Source of the DNA: Phytophthora sp. 'mugwort'
Lineage: Eukaryota > Oomycota > Peronosporomycetes > Peronosporales > Peronosporaceae
Reading direction: 5' to 3'
Length of the DNA stretch: 64,000 nucleotides
Assembly: GCA_033558025.1 (NCBI GenBank)
Contig: JAUCEF010000007.1
Location: 7,564,001 to 7,628,000, forward strand
Part shown: one piece after another, positions 1 through 9,865 of the stretch
Layout of the letters: the number at the start of each line of letters is the position of its first letter
Position numbering within the stretch: position 1 is the stretch's first letter
Notes under the pieces: model-generated
What the model was told of the DNA's origin: nothing
The model's input: the letters and a program-made list of their open reading frames with translations, nothing else
Databases searched by the model: none
Program-made: the position numbers and the translations under genes

Positions 1-786
1 TCAGAAACCCCTCTATTGTAGTGCAGTAACTCATTGCGAAAACGTTGCATCTCACGAATACAGTCATTTATGTTTCTCTCTGACGTGTACACGCTTGCAA
101 TCAACCGCTGTCGAGCGAAGATATAGTTCGCGAACTCGCGTTTAGTCTGCTTTTCAACAAAGGCGCCCCACATGTCTTGGGCGCTTTGCTGATGACATAT
201 CAACTCAGCGTTAACCTTGGGCACGCCTCGCAAAATCGCATCGCGAGCTAAATTGTTTATCCGACGAAATTGCACCTCACTTACTGTCGTACGCATTAAG
301 GAAGCGTCCTCAACAACTCCCCAGATATCCATATTGGTCAAGAGAGGCTTCAACTCTTTTGAAACAAGTCAAAACTTCCTTGCATTACGGGTGGTTTATT
401 CTCCATTTTTATTCCATACCAACCACCACCGGAATATTGCGAGACCGTCGCAGGAGCTGCATGTGCTCTAGTTTCTGCCAAAGGCGATACGAATGCAGTC
501 GATCCCAGCGACTGCAATGTCGGGACCGTTGGCTGCACTGAGGTCACAAACACCGGTGTAGTCGGCGCTGTTGACGGCGACGCCGTCACACGAGAACCGG
601 GACCTCCAGTTGCCCCCATGATGTAAAACCTCCACTCAAGTCATAAGAGGCCACACTTGTGACAGTATTCACCGAACTCCCTCCAACGCTTGATGCAGTA
701 GTCGTAGGGGTCGTCACACCAGCTCCACCCAGTGAATTCACCAGGATACCGGACGACAGAACCCCACTTTGGCCCCCAGAAGCCAC
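1..786 (-). pseudogene. Ty1/copia gag, 5' part, frame-broken, runs off the left edge
   Basis: On the minus strand the coding sense starts near 786, just downstream of an LTR and primer-binding site, with a Ser/Thr/Gly-rich segment. After frame changes it reads NKPPVMQGSFDLFQKS at about 350-400 and then, in another frame from about 340 to the window edge, a gag helical segment with LKPLLTNMDIWGVV, AQDMWGAFVEKQTKREF and INDCIREMQRFRNELL. This spacing is the UBN2-type gag of copia elements. No ATG is visible at the expected start (a GTG codon stands there). At least two frame changes mean it cannot make full gag. The pol region lies outside the window. Confidence 0.75.
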
Positions 787-874
787 CGCTGGGTGCTCCT
801 ACTAGACGAAGGCAAATCGATCCAGCTATCGCTCAGCGCTCCACGAGAACAATTCGAAAAGCCCCAAAGTGTTC

Positions 875-885
875 GGCTCATAACC
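875..885 (-). promoter_or_regulatory. Primer-binding site matching the tRNA-Met anticodon arm
   Basis: The minus strand reads GGTTATGAGCC directly after the LTR end. This is complementary to the anticodon-arm sequence GGCTCATAACC of a methionine tRNA. Priming by a cleaved initiator-Met half-tRNA, rather than the tRNA 3' end, is known for copia-type elements. The match and its position next to the LTR are seen; use as a primer is inferred. Confidence 0.6.
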
Positions 886-1074
886 TGGCACGATGCGCAG
901 GCCAGTGTTAATACGATGCTGGTGTCAGAGTGAGCTTAGTTAGCAAGACAATAACGCTAGTGAACACACGTGCATCCCACTGAGCAAGATTGGGATTGAG
1001 AAGGAAACCTCGAAGGTGCCAATCCCCTCTGTTAGCTGTAACTAAAAATCAACGGGGACAAGTGACTTGTCACA
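886..1074 (-). repeat. Copia 5' LTR
   Basis: Read on the minus strand, this begins TGTGACAAGTCACTTGTC at 1074 and ends in CA at 886, followed at once by a tRNA-Met-like primer-binding site and then gag. The TG...CA ends and the short 189-bp length fit a copia LTR. The first bases contain an inverted repeat (GACAAGT/ACTTGTC) at the terminus. The partner LTR is outside the window, so identity between the two LTRs could not be checked. Confidence 0.65.
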
Positions 1075-2484
1075 TATAACCTAATCCGACCCTGGCCAGT
1101 TCCAGGACTATTGTCACCTTGTCTGGAGCAGACACAGCAGCACGACTTTCGTCCCAGAATCGAGGCCACTTGTTCACGTCCGGCTGCATCGTTCTGCAGC
1201 AATACACATCCGATTGCACACTCGAATGCGTCGCAGACGACGCTGAACGGATTCATCTCGTCCGGCAATGCCAGGACAGGCGCCTTCTGAAGGCTTGCGT
1301 TGACATTGTCAAAGGCTTCCTGGTGCTCACGGCCCCAGTGCCAGTCGGTATCATTCTTCAGATTATCCGAAGGGCCAAGTTAGACCCGCGTACCCTTCGC
1401 TGTACGTATGGAGGTAGTTGGCGAAGCCCAACCGCTTCCTCGGGTCCTTCTGGGACCTCAACGTTGGCCAAGCCAAAATGACCTTGACTTTCTCCGGGTC
1501 GGCTCGAACGCCGACGTTCCTAACGAAGTAACCGAGAACTTGGATCTCTTGCGCCGCGAAGACGCACTTGTCGATGTTGGCATAGTGATTGTTCGCTCTC
1601 ATGACCTCCAACACTCGACGGAGGTGCTCCAAATGCACCTCCATAGCCGTCTTGCCTCCTTCGGCACGGCTACGGACGAATATGTCGTCGAAGTACGACT
1701 GTGCGTACGCACGCAGAGGTCTAAAACAACTGCGTGACCAGGCGATCGAACGTCACCGATGCATTAGACAGTCCCTATGGCATCACTAGCCACTCCCAGA
1801 GCATACCACTCGGGGTGTTTACTGCGGCGAGCGAGATGTCGCTTTCGCACATCCGGATCTGGTAGTACATGTATCCGTCCACCATATCCAGGGCGCTGTA
1901 TAACTCGCACCTGGCCATGTTGTTTAACAACGCATCCTTTCGCTGGATAGGTGTGTGGGCCGGCACCATCGCGCTGCTCAGCTTATTGAGAAGATGAACC
2001 AGACGCCACTTCCCGTTCGGCTTCCGAACGCAGAAGCTTGACGTCGAGTGCGCGGGTTCGATTCCCGCACCATGCCTGCCTTGGCCTTTGCGGCGAAGAA
2101 GGTATCAATGACCTCGCACTGCTCTCGAGGCAGTGGCCATTGTCTGGTGACACAGTACTTTGTGACCGGCACGAGATCAATGTCATGCCTGATCCCACGA
2201 TCCGGTGGGAGTTGAGCCTGTGGATCCTTGGACACCACGTCCTCGAACTCCTTCATTAAAGGATACACTGGATCCTTCGGGTTCTTGAGAATCGCAAAAC
2301 CCAAGCGCGAGGTACGCTGGAAGGAGAATGTGTCCAGAACGCCCTCGTCCATAACCGAGGAGGGATTCAATTCCTCAGGAGTGGACCCTTGCTTCAAGAG
2401 TACCACCTCTCCGATTTCTCCTGCCTTCAGGTCGGCCAGGAAATCTGTCGGCGTCAACTCTTCGAGTTTAAGGAGCTCCGACAT
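1075..2484 (-). pseudogene. Ty3/gypsy reverse transcriptase and RNase H remnant
   Basis: Going 5' to 3' on the minus strand: the pre-RT segment with DLVPVTKYCVTRQWPLPREQ (2484-1978), the palm start ELYSALDMVDGYMYYQIRM and TPSGMLWEWLVMP (1969-1775), a YFDDIFV catalytic box near 1680-1700 in a shifted frame, the thumb MEVHLEHLRRVLEVMRANNHYANIDKCVF-type segment (1644-1363), and an RNase H start FSVVCDAFECAIGCVLLQ (1268-1200). The pieces are collinear but in different frames. RNase H is cut off at the copia LTR end (1074), so the element was interrupted there. Confidence 0.9.
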
Positions 2485-2689
2485 CTCCGGCAGCGGCTCT
2501 AGCTGGATGCCACCTGCCTTGACCCGATGGCCGGTCTTGTAGTCGAGATGTGATAATATTCTTCGACTGGCCGCTTCGGAAGAACCCGGGCCCTGGGTTA
2601 CGAGTCGCTTGAAGCGACTCCAGTCTGAAATGATTTCAGACTCGATTTGCGGTGTCGATTATGTCCCGTCGACGGCGACCATGACGTGG

Positions 2690-2985
2690 TACTTCATTAC
2701 CCACGTCTGTTGACGTCGCATTGACGATGTCCAACGCCATTAGGAATTCGTGTGGAGCATGGTTACCTACACAAGAAACGCATTCGGCCACTTCTACTTC
2801 AGTTATGGTCTGGGCGACCTGGTGTGGAACAAGGCTATCCACACAGGAAGAGACTTCTGCGCCTTCTTCGCAAGTTTTAGTTTGGATGACTCGGTGGGAG
2901 GGGATATAGTTACCCACACTTGAAGCCCTCGTGCGTCTTCCTCGCCAGTTTCAGTCTGGGTGACTTTGTGTGGACCTTGACTACC
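2690..2985 (-). repeat. Degenerate 72-bp (24-codon) tandem repeat inside the gypsy element
   Basis: Units begin near 2750, 2821 and 2893, with a fourth more diverged one beside them. On the minus strand each translates to a variant of a 24-residue unit such as SHRVIQTKTCEEGAEVSSC followed by VDSLVP. Units 2750 and 2821 are both 72 bp; the one at 2893 is 74 bp and shifts frame. The repeats lie between the gag/protease region and RT. Their role is unknown; a spacer or low-complexity linker is likely. Confidence 0.6.
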
Positions 2986-3404
2986 GACCTGGTCGGCGCC
3001 ACCCGGCACCGCCACTATTGAAGGCTTGGCCGCCGGTCTAGACTCCGGCGGTGGTCGAGGTCTATCCTGTAAGGACTGCCACACTCAACTAAGTGCAGCT
3101 TTTGCTCGCTCAATGCGTCGGCGGCTCAACAATAATTCACTGGATGCTCCTGCATCCTGGCCCCCTTTCTTGCTACCCATTTTCTGGTAGAGGTGGGAAC
3201 ATGACTCACCAATGCTCTGCCAGTAACTGCGGGTCGCTTGCCCCGATGGATTTGTTTCGCCAATCGATCCATGGTTCATGTTTCGCGAGCCAGGGTATGC
3301 CCAGGGTCAAGTCATACTTGTCCATCCCTAGGACAGAAACTGCTCCATGCTGTCGAAAACCTCGAACTTCACAGCTAGATCTACATGGATCTTGGAAACG
3401 GTAA

Positions 3405-3752
3405 TCACCGTTTTGTTGGGCAGTTGTACCGACACTGTCCTATTGCCTTTGCTTTCTCGTAAAGCATCGGCCAACTTGTTGCTGTTCTCCGCGACAGTGG
3501 CGGCGTGCGAAGTACTTCGACGCCCTGGAGTTTATTTAAAACTCGGAAGGGATGGGTAAATCCCCGTACACTTACGTGAACTACTAGGCCCTGCGGTGCC
3601 TTCATCGATTCGAGAGTGCAAATACTCTCAGGGGCTAAGTCTCCATGGTGCGCGCACCGCTCATGATGACTTAAATGGTTAAGCGTGATGGGCTTGGGAG
3701 GGAAACCTTTTCGTTTGCCCCCCCCCCCCCCCCGCAGGACAGTCACGCGCAA
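3405..3752 (-). pseudogene. Gypsy linker/protease region remnant
   Basis: This open stretch lies between gag and RT of the same minus-strand element and includes ESMKAPQGLVVHVSVRGF and EVLRTPPLSRRTATSWPM. Its place fits the aspartic-protease and linker part of the polyprotein, but a clear D-T/S-G active site is not readable. A run of 16 C (3718-3733) falls at its start and disrupts the frame. Confidence 0.45.
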
Positions 3753-3758
3753 TGAGCC

Positions 3759-4385
3759 CTACCTTACCCCAGCTATAGCTGCGAATATCATGCTGCTCGG
3801 CGAGCTCAAGTTCCATGGGAACTGGCCCGCTTGGGGCTCCGCGACTTGGTGTCGCTTCCCCTGGCCACAGCGCTGCCGGCGTGCGCGCCTGGCGGTAACT
3901 GTTCTCCTCTTGTAGGGTACTTCGATCGCCTCTTCCAGAGTTTTGGCCTGCACCCGAAATAGCTGGGTGCGGGCTGGGCCTACTCTTAGGTCGTCCATGA
4001 ACACCGTCACTTTAATGTGTCCATGGAGTGGGTTTCCCACTAGGGATGTGGTGAGCTCCCGCATCTCCTGGATGTACTCGTGCAGCTCATGCCTTCCCTA
4101 TTCACATGACAGGAAGCGTGACCGCTGGCGGTACTCATGATTCGCCAGGATGAACGCGGCTCTAAGCTATCCACACAGCTGAACCCAGGATGTGAGGCAT
4201 CCAGGCGTTGTCGCTTCCCGCTTATACGCCGAACTCTTAGCACGCCCGTTAAGGTTGGGAGGGCTAAAGCCACTCGGAGGTGCTCAAAAGCCGAGATATG
4301 CATCCATTGCGTGCTCAACCTTTCCCACCCAGAAGTGAAGGTTTTCATCTTCCTTCCCTTCACATGGGTTTACCTTCAGCATCAA
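3759..4385 (-). pseudogene. Ty3/gypsy gag remnant
   Basis: Two overlapping frames give the retrotransposon gag core: KTFTSGWERLSTQWMHISAF equivalents at 4340-4270, then ELTTSLVGNPLHGHIKVTVF and FMDDLRVGPARTQLFRVQ (4064-3900). The F-M-D-L-R...ARTQLFRV pattern is typical of oomycete gypsy gag. At least two frame changes are present. This is the 5' end of the element whose RT lies at 1075-2484. It stops against a pogo transposase fragment, so no gypsy 5' LTR is preserved here. Confidence 0.8.
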
Positions 4386-4479
4386 CGGCTTGGGGTAGAC
4401 CGGTTTCGACTCTGCGGCCGACCTTCGGGCGTTTCCTCTGGTGAGTCGTTGTCCACCCTGTCCACCCCAACCTGCATAT

Positions 4480-4942
4480 GCTTTTTACGGTAGCCGTTCT
4501 CGAAAGCGGTAACAATTCCCGCATCGATAGGCTGCATGTGCGAGAGGTGTTGGGAAGGGGGGGGGGGTGGAACGGTAACATTCGTGAGCTCCCCATCAAC
4601 AAGGTCGTAGGAGGACGCATTGTCCACAAGGAGCAATACGTCTCGGCCTGCAACCCTCATGTCCGCGTCAAGCACGCGTATCCAGTCCGTGTACAACACC
4701 TTCGTCATCCAGGCCTTACGGTTATTCTTGTAGTCAAAGCCGAGGTCACTCCCGTCCTTGCTCTCGAAGGATGAGCTCGTACTTCTGCTGTACGGTACGC
4801 CATTTGCCTTTGTTGGGCTTAATTTTGGGCTTGTCAGTTCTCGCGTCGACCTTGGTGACGTGGCGAAGCTAGAAAGCGGTGGGGGCTGATTCTTGAGCAG
4901 GGTGCAGGAAGGGCAGGAATGACTTCTTGGCGGGGCATTCAA
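4480..4942 (-). pseudogene. pogo/Tigger-type DDE transposase fragment
   Basis: The minus strand encodes LGFDYKNNRKAWMTK-like sequence, WIRVLDADMRVAGRDVLLLV followed by DNASSYD, LTNVTV, a poly-Pro run and HMQPIDAGIVTAFENGYR. This is the second and third part of a Tc1/mariner-pogo (jerky/Tigger) DDE catalytic core. The N-terminal helix-turn-helix half and first catalytic Asp are missing. The Pro run comes from an 11-base G tract at 4557-4567. It abuts gypsy sequence below about 4480. Confidence 0.8.
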
Positions 4943-5539
4943 AATTCAATTCTTGCGAGCATCCCTACCGAAAGGAAGGACTATCCGTGTCCTCCCGATG
5001 AAGTGTATTTCAAAGGGTATGGGCTAGTACTGTGCTAAAGTTTGGTGAAAGTGTCTATATATGGCCTGATGGATTTGGTCACGTGACATAGCCTCCTACA
5101 TGACTTTTTGGCGCTGATGGCACGTGATCAATAGCTAGGATTGACCAATATTCGTCCCTTCGGTAGTAGTAGAGGGCGGGTTTTCTGACAGCATGCAGGG
5201 CCTGCCTGTCTTGGCGGTGGTGGCGGTGATACCTCTAGGGTTGCAGATGCTGTCGCTTTTCCTGGTTGTTTGGTTTGGAGGCGTTATACTGTATCTGCCG
5301 CGCCGCAGGTTTCAACGCTGTTTTTGCTGGACTTAATTTTGAACAGCGCTGCGGAAAGGCATGTTTCGCGAAAGGTGCCGCAGGTGTGCGAGCTGCAGGT
5401 GTGGGGCCTTCGCTCCTGCTTGGCGTGATCGTCATGACGATGGTTTTGAAGTGAGGCTCATAAGCTGCTGTAATATGACAGGAGGGCGGCCACGTGGACG
5501 GTGAGCCACTGTGAGGAAGTTGGCAGGGAAGTGAACGAT

Positions 5540-5740
5540 ATCTCAGCCTTATTTCCTGAAAAGCGACTGAAGCCTCTGGCGCAGCGCGTCTGCTAAGTGT
5601 CCGGTGGGGCTCATGCGCCGAGCCATGCCCTTCCATGCGATGCGTGACCCAGCATCGATACAAGTTCGGGCGAGCTGGACAAACTGCTTGTCATCGTCGA
5701 AACTGAAAGGGGGTTTGCACGAGGGCGTACAATACGCCAA
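5540..5740 (-). pseudogene. Myb/SANT-like DNA-binding domain fragment
   Basis: The minus strand reads FSFDDDKQFVQLARTCIDAG then WKGMARRM and LADALRQRLQSLFRK, the Trp-spaced helices of a Myb/SANT-like domain of the kind found in repetitive oomycete families. A stop follows directly, and related sequence resumes in the next frame (to about 5440), so it is broken. It may be part of a transposon-derived family; the rest of the protein is not recognisable. Confidence 0.5.
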
Positions 5741-7416
5741 TTGCGGGTATTATGGTTTAGGGTTTCAGATTAGTCGGCATGAAGGTCTCTTGCATCCACC
5801 GGAAGAATTCACGCTAAGTACCAACCAGCGTCGATCACTCACTTCAGCTATGACTTGCCCAACAAACAACCCCTGGTATAGGGATTACGCGACAATGCTA
5901 GGCGACTTCGCGACACGGACGAAGAGTATTAATTCTCTTTGATCCATCCCGAGAATGCTTTGCTCTTGGTTTGTCGTGCACGCCGTAGTACTTCGTCACC
6001 TCCGGCTACACCCTTCTTCCAGCGGTCATGTATCGCGATTGGCGATCCTAGGTGTCCTCGCCTCTCTTTTGTCTCCAACCGGTGGTTATACAACCGACGG
6101 CGGAGCTCTTCTCCTTCTTCCCATCACCTCAAGCAGCGTCTTCCTAAATCTTAAGCCACGAACAGCAGATCTGGATGGTGTCGCATTCACTCCATTCTCT
6201 CCCTTGCCATGATTAAAGAGGGCAAGTGTCGTTTCCGTAGTTCTTATTATGCTACACTGAAAGCAATTCGATCGCTTCAGACCCGAGACTTATTTTCATT
6301 TTCAAGTACCATCCTATAAGGTATAGGTCCTAATTGGAAAGTTAAAATTTACAAATGGAAGGCCGCTTTCCATACCAAACCAATATAGGTCCTGGTGAAG
6401 TTAAGATCAGCCATAGGGCCTGGAGCCGGGGGCCTATAAGTCTTGGCGGAGTCTCAATGGCGCTACGTTTAAATAAACTATCATTTAGACAACTGCATAT
6501 CTTCTTAAGTGTTAGATAAACCATCATGTATATGTAGACAACTGTAGATGCTTTAAAGCATAAAACCATCATTGAGACAACTGCAAATGCTCTAAAAAGC
6601 ATACACTCACTACGTCCGCAAAACGAAATAAAAACAATTCGAGCTAAATAAAGTGCATGCCCATTAGGAAAAAGGCTGTTATACTCTCAACTCCATAGAG
6701 AAGTTAAAATAGGGTTTGAGCAGCATTTACGTGGCAGGTGAGCTGAAATACAGTTTGGGCGGCATCTTGTTTGCAGGCTGGCAGGACTTCGGCCGTGTTG
6801 TCACATATTGAAACGGCACCCACCCGAGAGACTGAACTCCCAGCTTCGTCTGAGGCGAAACTACGAAAAATGGAGGATAATAGGCGGCGGGCAAGCAGGT
6901 TTTGGCTAAATTCAACTGCCGTAATCTGCATATCTTTACTGTAACCCTAATGCAATAGAAGCCCTAAGCGGCAAACTTCAGCTTGGTCGCCAGCATCATG
7001 CCCCTGCTCGATTGCTCGTTATCGGATACTTAGCAGGATACATGTAACACACAGTACATGCAACCTTTTGGGCGGGTCTCCGATGCCAATGCTTTTGCCG
7101 CTTGCCGTCTGCCGCTGCCGTCGCGTTGCCGCCACTTGGTGAACGCGAGCAAGTTACATTTACGAGATGCCAAGTTCTTGTAACCCCCTAGCCCTATTTC
7201 ACATATTGAACCCGAGTGAAAAGACTACGGACCGAAAGAGCGAGTCAATTTGCGATAGTGTTTTTGCACACGGTGTTCCCATTCTGTTTCCCACGACATC
7301 GCGCGACGGGCACGCCACAAGAAGACAGTCGGTTGGGGGCGCTCTCTATTGGAGCGCAGGTAACTTCTCCGCCCGACGAGCCAGTGCCACTTAGCGGAAG
7401 ACCCTCGGCAGCAGCA
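5741..7416. other. No recognisable gene; low-grade repeats and the upstream region of the next gene
   Basis: Several short open frames occur on both strands, but none has a recognisable domain. A cluster of weak direct repeats lies at 6470-6602. The last 300 bases are the probable promoter/5' leader of the coiled-coil gene starting at 7417; an in-frame upstream ATG at 7216 exists, but the sequence between is not convincingly coding. Confidence 0.5.
6470..6602. repeat. Three diverged copies of a roughly 40-45 bp direct repeat
   Basis: The core AGACAACTG, preceded by A(C/T)(C/T)ATCAT and followed by a variant of ATGCTTTAAA, occurs at about 6480, 6535 and 6575. The copies are imperfect and AT-rich. 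They could be a worn minisatellite or the end of a small non-autonomous element. No open frame depends on them. Confidence 0.5.
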
Positions 7417-9042
7417 ATGGGCACGCGGCCCCTGAGCGAAGACGGCGGCGGTGCGCACGACCCAAGCTCCTCTAACCCGGCGGGGCCCAGCATGAGCAGC
7501 GGCGGTGGAGGTGCGGCCAAGCCCACTCCGGTCCCCGTGTCCAACGGCTCGGCTGTCCACCTGCAGCGCCTCGGCAGCAACCAGAGTGGCAGTGCCAGCA
7601 AGTCCGCGCTTCCGAGCAGCAACAGATCCGCACACCGTCGGCCAGAGAGCGATACGCACTTTAACACATCCATGTCTTTGAGCGCGGGCCGCGTCGCCAG
7701 TGCGCGCGTCGGCGGCCGCCGGCGCGCCGAGACGGACAATCACATGCGGTCGTCGCTGCCCCCGACGCTCTCTAGCAATGTGGTACTGGACCGCCGACTA
7801 CTACAGAAGTACGAGCAGGTGAACCAGGAGATCGAGCGCATCGTCCGCGCGTCGCAGATGGACCCGGCATTCGCCGGCGCCGGAGATGCCTCCAGTGCTA
7901 ACCAGGTAAAGAGTGAGCTGCGTCAAGCCAAGAAGAGCTCGGCGCAGATGATCCACGCGCAGAAGGAGCTACTGGACAAGATGGAGAAGCATGAACGCGG
8001 CGGATTGCGCCGCGTGTTCACGATTAACAAAGCTGCCAAGATGGCAAAACTGCGCTCCAAACTGTGTGAAAAGCTCAGCGAGTCGGTTGTCGTAGACGAG
8101 GAGCTACAGAGACTCGAGAGACAAAGCACGGCCTTGTCGGCGACGACACTCGGCACGATCACGCAGAACGGCACAGCCGTCGTCAACGTCAGCAACGTGC
8201 ACGGAGTGGGAGGCAACGGCTTTGCCAATACCAACAGCTTCAACAGCAGCTTTACCAATACCAGCAACAACGTGCTCAACATGAGCGTGACCGGACTGAG
8301 TAGTTTGGACGAAACGCGCGATGTCAGTGGCAGCGAGAGCAGCGGACCCCTGCCGACTTTGAGAATGAGTTCGGGGTGGGAAGATGCACAGGAGGAGCTG
8401 CTGTTGCTCGAGCGGGAAAAGGAGGATATTCTTAACGACTTGTTCCAGACGGTGGATATGCCTGCCGTGCTGGACCTTCACGCGCGGATTGCAAGTTTTT
8501 CCAGCGAGATCAAAGCTGTGGCAAGTGTCAAGAAGCAGGCGGACCGTGTCGAGGAGATGTATCGCAAGGCTCTGCATCTGCTACGTGTGGCGCTAGCTGC
8601 CGTCGTGTCACCGAACTACTCGGGAAGTATTCGCGAATTCGCTGTCAGTTCGTATCCGCTGGCAGTGGAGGCAGGTCATCTTATTGAACAAGCATGCCAC
8701 GTGATCCAACCGGAGGCGCGGCGCAAGTACGAGTCGTTCGCCTCAGAACTGACGCATGTTCGACCGCCCAAATTCCCGCAGCCTGTTTCGGACTTCGCTC
8801 GGCGCTCACGGACACATTACGACCCGCACAGCGCGCTCTCGATCGAAGGGATGCGCAACCTGCACGCGGCGGAAAATGTCCTCATTTTGTTGCAACGGCT
8901 GGTGATCCAGAAGCTCGAGGGCATCGCAAAGTGGCAGGCCAAGTTAACTAAGGACCAAGAGGCTGCTGAGAGCGCCCACGCGCAGATGGAGACAAGATTG
9001 CAGGAGCAGGTGGCCGTACTCGCGCGTTCCGTGTCGGTCTGA
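7417..9042 (+). CDS. Predicted coiled-coil protein with Ser/Gly/Asn-rich linkers
   Basis: A single-exon reading frame of 541 residues from ATG 7417. I prefer this start over the in-frame ATG at 7216 because the N-terminus after 7417 (MGTRPLSEDGG) has the composition of the rest. Residues 1-115 are low-complexity Ser/Gly. About 120-240 is charged and helical (LLQKYEQVNQEIERIVRASQ, KELLDKMEKHERGGLRRVFT, KLCEKLSESVVVDEEL), then an Asn/Ser linker, then a second helical half (EELLLLEREKEDILNDLFQ; IKAVASVKKQADRVEEMYRK). It ends with a helix TKDQEAAESAHAQMETRLQE. No enzyme motif, signal peptide or membrane segment is visible. I do not recognise the family; a cytosolic scaffold is the simplest guess. 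Confidence 0.8.
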   Translation: MGTRPLSEDGGGAHDPSSSNPAGPSMSSGGGGAAKPTPVPVSNGSAVHLQRLGSNQSGSASKSALPSSNRSAHRRPESDTHFNTSMSLSAGRVASARVGGRRRAETDNHMRSSLPPTLSSNVVLDRRLLQKYEQVNQEIERIVRASQMDPAFAGAGDASSANQVKSELRQAKKSSAQMIHAQKELLDKMEKHERGGLRRVFTINKAAKMAKLRSKLCEKLSESVVVDEELQRLERQSTALSATTLGTITQNGTAVVNVSNVHGVGGNGFANTNSFNSSFTNTSNNVLNMSVTGLSSLDETRDVSGSESSGPLPTLRMSSGWEDAQEELLLLEREKEDILNDLFQTVDMPAVLDLHARIASFSSEIKAVASVKKQADRVEEMYRKALHLLRVALAAVVSPNYSGSIREFAVSSYPLAVEAGHLIEQACHVIQPEARRKYESFASELTHVRPPKFPQPVSDFARRSRTHYDPHSALSIEGMRNLHAAENVLILLQRLVIQKLEGIAKWQAKLTKDQEAAESAHAQMETRLQEQVAVLARSVSV

Positions 9043-9865
9043 GAGGCCGTGCTGTCGTCTGTAGCCTATGTGTGGAGAAATGGTGAGTGTGGTTTTTGGC
9101 TTTTGATATACACATATCGGATCGTGGTGGGCAGGTGGAGAGCGAGTGGAGCGAAGGGAGAGAAGGGTCGGCCTTCTGAGGACATTTTCGATCGCAGAAA
9201 GTGAGGGATGCAGTTGAAAAATTGGCATTGAAGTCACCGGCTCGTTTGTTAAGGTGGGCGACGCAGAGATCGAGTAGCGGCGCGTCAATATATTTATTCG
9301 CCGCTATTTCGTGTGGTATAGTTCGTTGGCATTCGTGGTGCTTCGTGGCGGTGACAGGTGGCTGCAGCGATGAAGATATGGAGGATCCCAACGTCAGCGT
9401 TCGGTCATCGGTATCAAGGCGCTTTGGGTAGTGACGCCGTCGATGTCAAGCCAACGAGACGATTCCGGTTTGTTAATCTCCATCGCATAAAAGATCCAAC
9501 GTCGCTGCTTAAACTTCAGACGTCTTTTCATGAGCCAAGATCGCGCTGGCGTAAGCGGTTAGCGTTTCAAGAATTGCTGCATACGTCGCCTGTCGTTGGC
9601 GACTAAGCCTTGTGGCCGTCGCCTGTCATCATCGGCAGCAGATCCACCGCGAATCTGCGTCTTAATCCAACCGATATGAAACGGAAATGTCCGTGGGAAG
9701 ACTATCATGCCTCGTACCCTCCGCCTCCTGACCAAATCAACGAGCATCACGTACGTCGCAAATTAAATTGAAGGAAGCAAGCCGCTATGAATTACAATAG
9801 CTTCCTAGTAGTGAATACAACTCCCATGATGGTGTAAGTATATACGTTTATACTTACACCACTCG
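9043..9865. other. Intergenic stretch; one short candidate ORF
   Basis: This lies between the convergent genes ending at 9042 (+) and 9866 (-). A 31-codon frame from ATG 9676 (MKRKCPWEDYHASYPPPPDQ...) has protein-like composition and contains a GTACGT donor-like site near its end, so it may be a first exon or a gene relic. A second frame (9358-9606) has no recognisable features. Otherwise it is probably 3' UTR sequence. Confidence 0.3.

Noticed and set aside
2055..2075. A tRNA T-arm-like sequence (GCGGGTTCGATTCCCGC) on the plus strand
   Set aside because: No matching acceptor, D or anticodon arms lie upstream at the right spacing, and the minus strand is a gypsy polyprotein relic there; treated as coincidence or a tiny tRNA-derived scrap.
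5955..6212. Small ORF with a hydrophobic N-terminus and RHLR, like an RxLR effector
   Set aside because: The RHLR falls inside the would-be signal peptide, there is no dEER motif, and no effector-like C-terminal region follows.
7225..7743. Two long minus-strand ORFs (172 and 164 codons)
   Set aside because: They are antisense to the GC-rich 5' part of the coiled-coil gene; composition is that of a shadow frame.
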